The notes under the pieces are model-generated. The model had not been told where the DNA came from. It worked only from the letters and a program-made list of their open reading frames with translations, and ran no database searches. From Moringa oleifera (lineage: Eukaryota > Streptophyta > Magnoliopsida > Brassicales > Moringaceae): 64,000 bases of DNA. This document shows positions 47,220-58,800 of the stretch, piece by piece (position 1 is the stretch's first letter; each line of letters starts with the position of its first letter). The stretch covers positions 2,053,501-2,117,500 of the forward strand of contig JAJFZO010000658.1 of NCBI GenBank assembly GCA_021397835.1, written 5' to 3'. Both the position numbers and the translations under genes were made by a program.

Positions 47220-50200
47220 TCACTGTTGTTGAGTAACTCTCCTGTCAATTTCAATACATGGGATGTGAGCAATCTTGGGCCAATCAGTGCCAGCGTCTTT
47301 TTGACATGTTTTAGACAAGTGGGGACAACCCCCAATATACAATTGCTGTAGAGAGGTAAGTCGATCCATCCCAACAGGAAATGATTTCAAATTGGGACAT
47401 TCCCAAATTGCAAGCTCCTTCAATGAGACAACATGTTGAAGGGACTCAGGTAAAGACTCCAGCTTCGGAAGTCCTCTAATATCCAGCCTCAAAAGACTTT
47501 GAAGGCCTTGAAATTGTAAGTCATCTAAATCTGAGAGATCTAGCTCTTTGCAGTACTCTATCTCTAACTTCTCAAGGGCAGTGAGATGTTGCAGCACTCC
47601 AGATAGACAATTCAGCATTTCACAGTATCCAATAGAAAGAATGCGAAGACAAGTTAAGCCTTTGAAGCCTTCCTCTGGCAGACATTCTAGATCCTCAATC
47701 GACCATAATGCAAGAGACTTCAATTTAGAGAGAGGAAAAGGTAGCAAAGAAGATGTTGAACAGCTCATCTTCATCTTCATCCTCATTGTCCGTTGCACTG
47801 GCTTCCAGCTGTTGTGATGCCACTCCAATTCTCCTTCCACAGACGGAAAGGATGGCATGGTACTCAGCTTAGGGCAGTTTTGGACTACTAAATTGGAAAG
47901 ATGAGGAAACCAAGGCAGCTCTCTCTCTTTCTCATTGTAATCGTCCCTCCTTCTACCCCATCCCTTGAGATTTGGGCATTCCCAAAGCACGAGTTTCTCC
48001 AAGGATGGGAAGACGAAGTCCCAATAAACATCGTTCTCCTCTATATACTCCATATTAATTGCATATTTGATCTTCAAGGACTGGAGACAAGTCAACCGCT
48101 CTAACCCTGGCAGATGCTGGCAATTTGTGCAGTCGGATGGCTCAAGATGGACAAGATTCGTGAGTGAAGACAGCCAACTCGGAATCCTCTCACCTCTGTA
48201 GCACAACACAGATAACTCTTTTAAATTATGGTGGGGCTCCAGCGATTTCATTGACATGTCCTCATCAGCAATTGCAGATGCTTCACCACTATTTCTGTTC
48301 CAGCTTAAAGTCAACGAATGAAGACACTTCTTGACTTTCAAGTTGGCTTCCTTGCATTCCCATGCGCCATTCTTCAAGTACCCAAGATTCTCAATCCTTA
48401 GCTCTCCTCTCAGGTTGTTGAGCCCTTTCAGTTCACTAAGACCAGCGCTAGGCTCCCCATTTGGAACATCCCTGTTGTCCACTATAAATGTGTCTAATCT
48501 CTGTAAGTAACGCAACTGCCCTATTCCTCGTGGCATATACCTCAACTCATCACATCCCTTAATCTCAAGACATGTAAGACTAACTAATTTTCTTATTTTG
48601 AGAGGAAGTCTCTCGAGTTGGGAACAATCCACGACTTTGAGCACTTGCAGATTTTGCAGCTTTGTAATAGAATTAGGAAGAGCCTCTAACTCGTCGCTTT
48701 CAGAAAAGTTGAGATACCTCAAGTGTTTTAACTTACCAATTGAGTTGGGAACAGTCACGAGGTTCAAATTAAGAAACTCCAATGTACGCAACTTTTTTGA
48801 ATTTAAGATTATTGAATTGAGCTGTGCCTCACTAGGCCTGCCATAAAATAATAATGTTCGGATCTTATTTTGCTTGAGCAAAGCGGATGGAATTTGGCAT
48901 GAGGCCAAATCTATATCAAAAAAATGAAATGACACATGACGAGTTTTCTCATCAATAAGAGATTCATCATTTGAGTTCCCCATGAGGACGCTTTCCTTGC
49001 CCCCAACTGATGCTGCAAGATCATGCATTAAGTCATGCATCTTGCAATATGTTCTTTCCTCCATTTCATCCAATTTCACTTCTTGAAAGAAAGACCTGCA
49101 GAGCAATTCTTTAAAATACTCCATCCCTATATCTTCAAGACATTGTCTTTGATTAGTTGACTCGATAAAACCTTGTGTCATCCAATAGTATATTAAATCT
49201 GAGACATCAATTTCATAATCTTTAGGAAAAAGCTTGCAATAAGCAAAACAATTTTTCAAGTGTGAAGGAAGGTAATCATAACTCAACCTAAGCGTCGGTA
49301 AAATATCATCATCTTGTTGAGTTATTCCTGAAAATTCTTCATTTTCAAACAAAGACCACTCACTTTCTGGATCCTTAAAATAAAGTAGACTGCCAATTGT
49401 TTTAATGGCAAGAGGGACGCCGGCACACTTCCGTACAATCTTCATTCCAATTTCAACAACACCTTCATTCTTTGGCTCCTCCCCTCGTTTAACTGCAACT
49501 CTCATGAATAAGCCCCAAGCTTCATTTTCCGACAAACCTTTTAAAACATACGGGGATGATGCACCCACTGCTTCTGCTACTTTTGTACTACGTGTGGTTA
49601 ATATTATCCGACTTCCTTTCCTGCCACCCTTCAGGAGACGTTCCAACTCAAGCCATTTATTTCTATCCTCGTTCCACACATCATCTAAAACAAGTAAACA
49701 CTTCTTCTCCCTAATTTTTTCTCGAAGCTGGTTTTGCAATTGGTCCATCTGAAGGTTTCCAACATCACTACTTGTTCCAGATGTTATTATATTTCTTACA
49801 ATCAACTTGACATCAAAAGGATCGGAGACACAAACCCACATTCTAAGATCAAAACTCTTTTGGACTATCTCATCATTATTAAAAAGTTGAGCAAGTGTGG
49901 TTTTTCCTAGTCCTCCAATGCCCACAATCGAAGCCACCAAAATATTTTCTTCAGAATTGAGAAGGATCTTTACTATTTTCTCTTTATCCTCGTCTCTTCC
50001 AATAACATCCTCTTCACGTACATAAGAGTGAGTCTCCCTGCCATCGCTTATATAAGATTTCTCTTCTAGTCTTGTTTCTAACTTAAATTTGAATCTTTCA
50101 GCTGCAATCTCATCTAGCCTCTCCCTGATTGCCTTGACTTTACGACCCATTTTAAGACCATAGTAAAGCTTGTTTGAACCTGAGAAGAAAATGCGTACCT

Positions 50201-50390
50201 CCTTTGAGATCTTATTTCCAGCCATCAGTTGTCGATGTAGAGCTTCCGCGGAGAAATCATCCAGCAAATCATCTGCATCGTAGACTGCATCTTTCAGCTT
50301 TCCAAGCCAATCTCTGATTTGATGGTTTCGTGAGTGCTGCTCCTCTGCATCAAGAAGCACCGCATGGATCGCGGAAAGAGTGCTCACCAT
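47220..50390 (-). CDS. NLR 1: CC-NB-ARC-LRR resistance protein, N-terminally truncated ORF
   Basis: Intronless frame of 1056 residues. Order: partial Rx_N coiled coil with DADDLLDDFSAEAL (EDVID-like), P-loop GIGGLGKTT (157-165), kinase-2 LLVLDDVWNED with the Trp typical of CNLs, RNBS-B GSRIILTTRS, CAGVPLAI (GLPL), CFAYCKLFPKD (RNBS-D), MHD in CKMHDLMHDLA (about 451), then about 15-20 irregular LRRs. The natural start seems to be the ATG at 50470 (MAEAVVFDIAGELIKNLG, as in NLR 2), but that frame meets TGA at 50386-50384. Comparison with NLR 2 shows a 40-base deletion there. The long ORF can only begin at the internal ATG 50390 and lacks about the first 45 residues, including coiled-coil helix 1. 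It may be a pseudogene. Known role of intact CNLs: intracellular immune receptors. RGA-type. Confidence 0.85.
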   Translation of the reverse strand: MVSTLSAIHAVLLDAEEQHSRNHQIRDWLGKLKDAVYDADDLLDDFSAEALHRQLMAGNKISKEVRIFFSGSNKLYYGLKMGRKVKAIRERLDEIAAERFKFKLETRLEEKSYISDGRETHSYVREEDVIGRDEDKEKIVKILLNSEENILVASIVGIGGLGKTTLAQLFNNDEIVQKSFDLRMWVCVSDPFDVKLIVRNIITSGTSSDVGNLQMDQLQNQLREKIREKKCLLVLDDVWNEDRNKWLELERLLKGGRKGSRIILTTRSTKVAEAVGASSPYVLKGLSENEAWGLFMRVAVKRGEEPKNEGVVEIGMKIVRKCAGVPLAIKTIGSLLYFKDPESEWSLFENEEFSGITQQDDDILPTLRLSYDYLPSHLKNCFAYCKLFPKDYEIDVSDLIYYWMTQGFIESTNQRQCLEDIGMEYFKELLCRSFFQEVKLDEMEERTYCKMHDLMHDLAASVGGKESVLMGNSNDESLIDEKTRHVSFHFFDIDLASCQIPSALLKQNKIRTLLFYGRPSEAQLNSIILNSKKLRTLEFLNLNLVTVPNSIGKLKHLRYLNFSESDELEALPNSITKLQNLQVLKVVDCSQLERLPLKIRKLVSLTCLEIKGCDELRYMPRGIGQLRYLQRLDTFIVDNRDVPNGEPSAGLSELKGLNNLRGELRIENLGYLKNGAWECKEANLKVKKCLHSLTLSWNRNSGEASAIADEDMSMKSLEPHHNLKELSVLCYRGERIPSWLSSLTNLVHLEPSDCTNCQHLPGLERLTCLQSLKIKYAINMEYIEENDVYWDFVFPSLEKLVLWECPNLKGWGRRRDDYNEKERELPWFPHLSNLVVQNCPKLSTMPSFPSVEGELEWHHNSWKPVQRTMRMKMKMSCSTSSLLPFPLSKLKSLALWSIEDLECLPEEGFKGLTCLRILSIGYCEMLNCLSGVLQHLTALEKLEIEYCKELDLSDLDDLQFQGLQSLLRLDIRGLPKLESLPESLQHVVSLKELAIWECPNLKSFPVGMDRLTSLQQLYIGGCPHLSKTCQKDAGTDWPKIAHIPCIEIDRRVTQQQ

Positions 50391-50470
50391 AATCCAATTT
50401 CTTGAACAACCCGAGAACCCAAGTTTTTAATTAGCTCTCCAGCAATGTCAAAGACAACCGCCTCTGCCAT
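50391..50470 (-). pseudogene. Disconnected N-terminal codons of NLR 1
   Basis: ATG at 50470 opens a 28-codon frame beginning MAEAVVFDIAGELIKNLGSR and ending at TGA 50386-50384. It overlaps the ATG of the long ORF by being in a different frame. It equals the first exon part of NLR 2 residue by residue except for common substitutions. Confidence 0.85.
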
Positions 50471-51987
50471 TGTCACGGAACCGTGATTGGGATGAAAACA
50501 GATTTAATCAAAAAAGAATTCAAAGTGTTTGAGATTTGCGTAAGGAAGCCTAGCTAATGGTTGATGTCTAGCTTTATGGATTTCAGAGTGGTCATGGAAT
50601 CCAGCTTTTCCATCTCTTATTGATGCGTCGCCATACAAAGGTAAAAGTATGACAAGAAAGGAATCCATCTCGTGGCTTGGGATTCCCCTCAGTAGTACTC
50701 ATTACAAATCAGTCGCTTTAGAAGAAGGAGAGGGAACAAAGGCATCTATTATGGCTTTTCTAGATTCACATCAATCATCCCTAATTATTTCAGCTTTCTA
50801 AAGTTTTGTGTCTGCACAAGAGAAGAGTAAGAAGCAGACAAGCAATGCTTTTTATGGTTACAAAGAATGCGATGATATAAGAAGATAAAGCTGAACATGC
50901 ATAGAGGATGACTTAACGAATATGATGATATAAGAAGATGAGAATAGTCTTTGCTTTGATAAAGAAACACAAGGGCATTCCTCATTCACTTACCTTTGAT
51001 GTCTTTTTAGCTTTCTTCGTCTTTCTCTAACTTCCAGGTAAAGAAACAGAAAGCAATTCCACATTCACATTGCTTTACTTTGGAATTCCTTTTAGTTTCG
51101 TTGATTTAGCGTGCAGTTACAGTCTCCCGAGTGTCATTGCTATTGCTCAGTACCCACCACTAAAGTTACAGACTCAACTCAGTCCTCCTAGAATAAAGAG
51201 CAGCTTTTACAAGTATAGCTCTTACGTTTCCTTAATGCTCCGCTTTTAAACTTAATTAAACTTAACTTGTTATCGTTTGCTACTCATAGTCTTCCTCTCC
51301 CAACTACAATAAGTACAGGCTGCTTTAGTTGCTTGGATGATGATGGCTAGGCAATTAAAATACGAAAATAACAATAATAAATAGTGGGAAACAGCTAATT
51401 TTCATGCCTTCCAAAGTTTTGCAAAACATAAAGTGGCGGTCTCTTGCTCAAAATAAATTGATACGAATTGTCATATTTGATTATCAACTTTTCGGTTTGT
51501 AAAATGTAATGCCTTTTTATTGGAGCTAATATTTTTAAAGTTGATTATTTAAAAAAATAAAAAAATAAAAAATTTGGATATTTATCTTATGTTATTAAAT
51601 ATATTTTAATATTTAAAATTTTATTAATTAAATTTTAATCTATTAATTAAAAATCGTTTTTTAATATATATTTAATTTTTATATTAATATAATAAATTAC
51701 AAACATATTTTTTATATACTTTTTAAAATATCAGCATAATTTGAATTAGTAAAAGATCTAAATTATTTTTTAAGATGTAAACACCAATATCCAAATATTC
51801 ATTGATCTAAACCAAATTATTTAATTAATATAATTTAAATCAATAAAAAATCTAAATCTTTCATTAGGACGTGAAAATCATATCAAGTCGGCAAAATCAT
51901 GTCCGTATACTAAAGGGTACCAATGCATCATTCCATTCTAATTATCATTTTTTTTTTAGTTCGATATTGCATACCTAAACATAGCAA
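50471..51987. other. NLR 1 promoter region and AT-rich DNA
   Basis: The first 130 bases match the upstream region of NLR 2 (59453-59590; GATTTGCGT.AGGAAGCCTAG and TTTC.GAGTGGTCATGG), so the promoter was duplicated with the gene. Bases 51540-51900 are extremely AT-rich. No other gene is seen. Confidence 0.55.
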
Positions 51988-52672
51988 AAGTTCATAGAAA
52001 TGAAGAAACCCTCCAATTACTCTTCTGCTCACAAGAGCCATGGAAGCCTCTTTACTAGTTCAGTCAACCTTTTTACTGTTTTTCTCTCAATTTACGAGAT
52101 TGCTTATTGTTTTATTTTTAAGCTTTTTTCACTTTATTTTGGTTTTTTTTCCCCTCTATGCCATCTACATTTGCTTCTTTTCTTAAAAAAATTTCAGTGG
52201 TTTTTTTGCTATTATATTCATAGAAGTAAAAACAAGGAAAGGAAGGAAGACAATTATATTACATTCATTTTGTTTTTGTTTGAGTGTCTACCATTTACCT
52301 AAGAGACGCTATTTTAATTCGAGGATGTTGACGTTTAATTTGAAGGAAGCCGAAGGGAAACCTAAGGCCAATTATGTTACAAAGCATCTAAACTGCGAGA
52401 ATTCTTAAAAAGAATGTGTGAATTTATACTTTTCACTACTGGTCTTAAAGGTTACTTATTGCTTTGCAATTTCCAATAGTCTCTCTTACTTGTTTGTTGT
52501 CTTCATTCTATTAAAGTAAGATATGTTGGACCATTTGTTGATAGGATAAATGCTAAGAACTAAATTTGTCTTCCACGTTTTTTGGCCTTTAACAATTAAT
52601 CGGTAACCACTACTTCCTTTAATTCTACTGTCCTTTGTAGTTCATTAGTTTTTATAGTTGATTGATTGATGT
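51988..52672 (+). repeat. Dispersed repeat R, copy 2
   Basis: Second copy of the 40405-41100 repeat; it starts AAATGAAGAAACCCTCCAAT and ends near TAGTTGATTGATTGATG. It lies upstream, in + coordinates, of the NLR 2 3' flank, the same order as copy 1 and the NLR ghost. Confidence 0.75.
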
Positions 52673-54899
52673 ACTTAGTCACAAAAAAAAAAAAAAACAA
52701 ATCTTATAACTTTTAAATGATAAAAAATAGAGAATTTAAAAGATTATTTATTGGGTCTTGACAACGGATTAAAAAAGAGAGAAGTTTCTTCATCTATTTT
52801 TATAAGAGAATAAGTTTTTGCTTAAAAAATAAGACACTATATAAAAATAAAATTATTTTTTGAGTCAATAATTTTTATTTTTTATTTTTTACTGAAGCAG
52901 CTAATAATAATTTTGTTCGAAATAGTAAATAAATCTTTAATACATTTAAGCTAATAGAAGTAAACATCATCTAATTGATACCATGTGACATTTACCCAAC
53001 TTTTGTGTTTGTACATAAGCTTTAGATTCATGAATTAATTACGTTTTTGTAAATTTGATTTATAATTATAATTATTAAAAATTAAAAATAAAAATTAGAG
53101 AGTATTGAGAGAAGGACTTTGATAACTTTATAAGAGATTTTGGTCTGCTTTCACTTGCCTCATAATTAGTTTTGATTAGTTCTTAGATACTTTCATCATC
53201 TTCCTCACTTTTCTTCTCTACCAAAATATATCTTCGACCCAAGTTTCATTATTTTTGGTATAAGTTTTTATGTGTCAGAAATAACTGGCTAGATTGGGGC
53301 TTGTAATCAGTTGTTTTTTCCAAGGAGATCGATCATTTATGGTTTTGGATTAAACTCTTAATTTGCTGTTGTAAGAACATCTATCTTAACGTTCTGTTGT
53401 CTATGCAAATCCTTCACCAACAGTGAAATTCTTAGTGATTGTTGTTTTTATTATTTGGACATTAATTTAAACAAATAAAGGTTTATTATATATTATAATT
53501 AAAATAAAAATATCATTTAAATTTTAGATCTAACAAGGCAAATTATTAAATTTCTTGCATCATTGTATCAAGAAGTGATACAATATTGAAATAAACTCAT
53601 GAAGTGGATTTTAACATAGTTAAGGGCTATCTGACAGTTAAAATATGTATAGATAATTGAAATAAAAGCTATGATGCGAGATAATGTTGAGTTTATAAAA
53701 AATGTAATTGATATTTTAACAATGTTGAGTTTATCAAAAACGTAATTAATATTTTAAATACATATCGGTTTGTTTCTTCTTTTTTTTTTTTTTGATCACT
53801 TATTAGTTGAAGATGATCATTCTTTGATATATAACTGATTTGAAAGATGTAATTAATATCACTCTTTCAATATTTTTCACTAATTATTCACTTGTTTAAT
53901 GCCAAGAGCAAATCAACTAAAATTTTACCATAATAAATATAATTAATCAATTTGGTTTATGAGTAAATTAATTTTGATTAGTGAAGATGAAGAGAGGGAC
54001 ATTTATCTTTTAAATTAACTCAAATAAAATGATTTTTTTATTAATAAAAATTCTAAAAAATTTAAAAAATAAATGATTATTTATTTTAAATATTAATTAA
54101 AATCACTAACAAAATTATCAAGTTGATTTTGATGTAATCAAAGAGTATATTATCGCTAAAATACATATGGCTAATTGAAATAAAATTATAAGCAACATAA
54201 TGCTGAATTTGTTTTAAAAAAAAGTAAATGAGTAATGAAAACGTTTATTAAAACAGTGAACAAACTTGTGAAATTGATTTTAATAAATTTAAAATATCTG
54301 AGAGATAATATGTATGTGAATAATTAAAATAAAAACTGTAATGTAACGTAATGTTAAATTTGTCAAGAATCTAACTTATATATATTTTAAGTAGATAATG
54401 GTCTATTTTTTGTTGTTTTTCTTGTTTTCCATTTTTCATCCATTTTAACTTATATTATACACAGCCATCGTTGACTATTGGCCAACCTTCCAAAAAACAG
54501 CAGCCCCAGAGAGCAGCAAATAGAAGGCGACCAAAACATCGTTTCTAGAGAGACAAAGAAGAAAGGAGGTATTAAATCAATTTGGTATTAAATGATTTAA
54601 TACCAAACTAAAGCTTTTGAGCTGCTTCGGCACAAAAGCTTTAGTTTTATAGTGAAAAATGAGCACCAGCGTTAGGGACAGAGAGAGAAAAAAGAAAGCT
54701 GAATTCAATTTTCTTTTTTTTTTTCTCAATAGAAGTGGTAAAGAAATAATTAAACTTAAATAATTTGGTATTAAATCAATTAAACTCAAAAGAGAATTAT
54801 ATATAATGATAGATGAGTCATCTTCTCGACTCTACAATGTCATTAAAATAAAATAAATTTGTCTTACAAAGATTAACAAAGATAATAATTAAAAAAACC
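52673..54899. other. AT-rich intergenic DNA
   Basis: Poly-A/T tracts and weak internal repetition. The phrase GTTGAGTTTAT(A/C)AAAAA..GTAATT.ATATTTTAA occurs twice near 53680-53760. At 54570-54660 an inverted repeat is formed by AAAGCTTTTGAGC..GGCACAAAAGCTTTAGTTT and flanked by TTAAATCAATTTGGTATTAA-like strings, possibly a MITE. No coding region. Confidence 0.5.
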
Positions 54900-55814
54900 G
54901 ACCATTGTGTTCAAAGCAACTAAAAATCAACAATCATGAGAAGATACCAAAAGTTGAGGAGCTTCTTGCTTTGTCCCATTGTAGTAATCATTCCTCTCAA
55001 TCTCCACATTACGCGCCTACACATAGAAATTAATGAAGATTCATGAAATGGCTTGAAGTTTGGAATATTTGGTCAACTCATTGCTTGAAATAAAACTGAG
55101 TAATACCTACAAAATGATTGCTATGATTTTCGATATCTGAGTGATGAGTACTAGAATTTAACTTGTTCCTTCAAAGGCTACAAATGGAAAGAAAAAGGAA
55201 GAAAAACTAATTTAGCATGAACACATGAAAGTTCATGAACTTACTTTAAGATTTATGAAATATAGATAAATGACCATTTAGCAATGATAATCAAAGCCAT
55301 TAATATGCAAGCTTAAATTTTTACTGTGTAAATTATGTGAAGAGACGTAACTTTTACATCGTTAGCAATTGAGAGGTGCATTATGCTTGTATTTTAAATG
55401 CTTAAAAAATTAAGATTGGTAATAACTACAATGAGGTGTTTTCATATTGATTTCTGATATAGTTACTGGGTCTACCTTGGTCACTGTCCATATGCAATCT
55501 TGAAGCAGATTCTATCAGTACCAATTAGTTATCTAAATTTTGAATTCTTTAACCACATAAATTTATTCTAAAAGTAAAACTTAAAAAGGGGACAGAAATG
55601 AAAAGGCCAAATAAAAGAAATGAGATCATTACGTGCAGTCAACTTGTAGATGTTAATGGAAGAAACGTAGTGCTGATAAGATGCAACAGTTGTTGGATCT
55701 CTGTTTCTGCGAGGCCTGAAGAAGAGAAAGAAAGAAGAATGGGTGAGAGTGATTAAATTAATAAGCAAACTAATTGAACACTAAGGAGTTAAATGCACCT
55801 ACTAACCTTTAAAA
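54900..55814 (-). other. 3' flank / probable 3' UTR of NLR 2
   Basis: Related to the flanks at 46475-47219 and 41490-42270. The segment 55634-55720 aligns with 42150-42190 (GTCAACTTGTAGATGTTAAT, GGAAGAAACGTAGTGCTGA) as a shared, apparently transcribed block. Confidence 0.55.
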
Positions 55815-58800
55815 TCACTGTTGAATTCTGATGAATGGGATGTGAGCAATCTTGGGCCAATCAGTGCCAGTGTATTTCTGGCATGTTTTAGACAAATGGG
55901 GACAGTCCCTGATATCCAATCTCCATAAAGAGGTAAGACCATCCATCCAAAAAGGCAGTGATGTCAAGTTGGGACATTTATGAATTTCAAGCTGCTTCAA
56001 TGAGACAACATATTGAAGGGACTCCGGCAAAGACTCCAGCTTCGGAAGTCCTCCAATTTCCAACCTTGAAAGACTTTGAAGGCCTTGAAATTGCAGTTGT
56101 GAAAGATCCAGCTCTTTGCATCCCCATATTGTCAAATCCTCAAGAGCAGTGAGACGTTGAATTGCGCCAGAGTGAAGAAGTGATGTCAAATTGGGACATT
56201 CCCGAATTGCAAGCTCCTTCAATGAGACAACATGTTGAAGGGACTCAGGTAAAGACCCCAGCTTCGGAAGTCCTCCAATATCCAGCCTCAAAAGACTTTG
56301 AAGGCCTTGAAATTGCAAGTCATCTAAATCTGAGAGATCCAGCTCTTTGCAGTACTCTATCTCTAATTTCTCAAGGGCAGTGAGATGTTGCAACAGTCCA
56401 GATAGAGAATTCAGCCTTCCACCTCTGTCAATCTTAAGAGAGCGGAGACAAGTTAAGCCTCTGAAGCCTTCCCCTGGTAAACTAATTAACTTTGGGCACC
56501 GCATAATCAACAAAGACTCGAGAGAGATGAGGTTTCTCAGTCCTTCTACTGGCAGACATTCTAGATCCTCAATCTCAAATAATTCAAGAGACTTTACTTT
56601 AGAGAGAGGAAAAGGCAGTGAAGAGGATGTCCAACAGTTCTTCTTCATCTTCATTCTCATTGTCTCTTGCACTGGCTTCCAGCTACCTCTATCCCAGTTC
56701 AAAGTCCCTTCGACGGACGGAAAACATGGCATGGTACTCAACTTAGGGCAGCCTTGGACTACTAACTCGGAAAGACGAGGAAAACAACGCAGCTTTCTCT
56801 CTCTCTCATTGTAATCGTCCCTCCTTCTCCACCATCGCTTGAGATTTGGGCATTTCATAAGCACGAGTTTCTCCAAGGATGGGAAGACAGAGTTGTCAGC
56901 TTCTCCGTCTCCTCCTGCAACAGAGTCCCAGTAAACATCGTTCTCCTCTATATACTCCATATTAATTGCGTCTGTGATCTTTAAGGACTGGAGACAAGTT
57001 AACCGAACTAACCCTGGCAGATGCTGGCAATTTGTGCAGTCTGATAGTTCAAGATGGATAAGATTCGTGAGTGAAGAAAGCCAACTCGGGAACCTCTCAC
57101 CTCTGTAGTACAACACAGACAACTCTTTCAAATTATGGTGGGGCTCCAGCGATTTCATTGACATGTCCTCATCAGCAATTGCAGATGCTTCATCCCTATT
57201 TCTGTTCCAGCTTAAGGTCAACGAATGAAGATGCTTCTTGACTTTCAAGTTGGCTGCCCTGCATTCCCATGCCCCATTCTTCAAGTACCCAAGATTCTCA
57301 ATCCTTAGCTCTCCTCTCAGGTTGTTGAGTCCACTGAGTTCACTGAGACCAGCGCTAGGCTCCCAATTGGCATCATCTCTCTCGTCCACTTTAAATATGT
57401 CTAATCTCTGTAGGGAACTTAACTGTCCTATTCCTCGTGGCATATAGCTCAACTCATTACATCCCTCAAGACATCTAAGACTCAGTAATTTTGTTATTCT
57501 GGGAGGAAGCCTCTTGAGTTTGGAACAACCCCAGAGTTTGAGCACTTGCAGATTTTGCAGCTTTGTAATAGAATTAGGAAGAGTCTCTAAATCAGACTTC
57601 CCAGAAAATGTGAGATACCTCAAGTGTTTCAACTTACCAATTGAGTTGGGAACAGTCACGAGGTTCCAATTGAGAAAGACCAATGTCCGCAACTTTCTTG
57701 AATTTAAGATTATTGAATTGAGTTGTGCCTCACTAGGCCTGCCATAAGAAGGAAGCCACAATAATGTTCGAATCTTATTTTGCTTGAGTAAAGCGGATGG
57801 AATTTGCCATGATGAATCTTTTTTGATATGAAATGACACATGACGAGTTTTCTCATCAATGAGAGATTCATCATTTGAGCTCCCCATGAGGATGCTTTCC
57901 TTGCCCCCAACTGATATTGCAAGATCATGCATTAAGTCATGCATCTTACAAGATCTTATATTACCCCATTTATCTTCTTTCACATCTTGAAAGAAAGATC
58001 TACAAAGCAATTCCTTAAAATGCTGCATCCCTATATCTTCAAGACGTTCATTTTGATTAGCTGACTCGAGAAGACCTTGGGCCATCCAAAGATGGATCAA
58101 ATATGAAACATAAATGTCCAGATCTTTAGGAAAAAGCTTGCAATAAGCAAAACAGTTTTTCAAGTGTGAAGGAAGGTAATCATAACTCAACCTAAGGGTT
58201 GGTAAGAAGGAAGGTAATCATAACTCAACCTAAGGGTTGGTAAGATATCATCATCTTGTTGGGTTATTCCTGAAAATTCTTCATTTTCAAACAAAGACCA
58301 CTCTCTTTCTGGATCCTTAAAATAAAGTAGACTGCCAATTGTTTTAATGGCAAGAGGAACGCCGGCACACTTCCGTACAATCTTCTTTCCAATTTCAACA
58401 ACACCTTCATTCTTTGGCTCCTCCCCTCGTTTAAATGCAACTCTCATGAATAAGCCCCAAGCTTCATTTTCCGACAAACCTTTTAGAACATACGGGGATG
58501 ATGCACCCACTGCTTCTGATACTTTCGTACTACGTGTGGTTAATATTATCCGACTTCCTTTCCTGCCACCCTTCAGGAGACGTTCCAACTCAAGCCATTT
58601 ATTTCTATCCTCGTTCCACACATCATCTAACACAAGTAAATACTTCTTGTCATTAATTTTCCCCCGATGCATATTTTGCAATTGATCCATCTCAAGGTTT
58701 CCAAGATCACTACTTGTTCCAGATGTTATTATCCTTCTTACAATCAGCTTGACATCAAAAGGATCGGAGACACAAACCCACATTCTAAGATCAAAACTCT

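Noticed and set aside
58171..58246. A mini-intron that would remove the duplicated 38 bases
   Set aside because: Too short for plant splicing and without a proper donor/branch arrangement.
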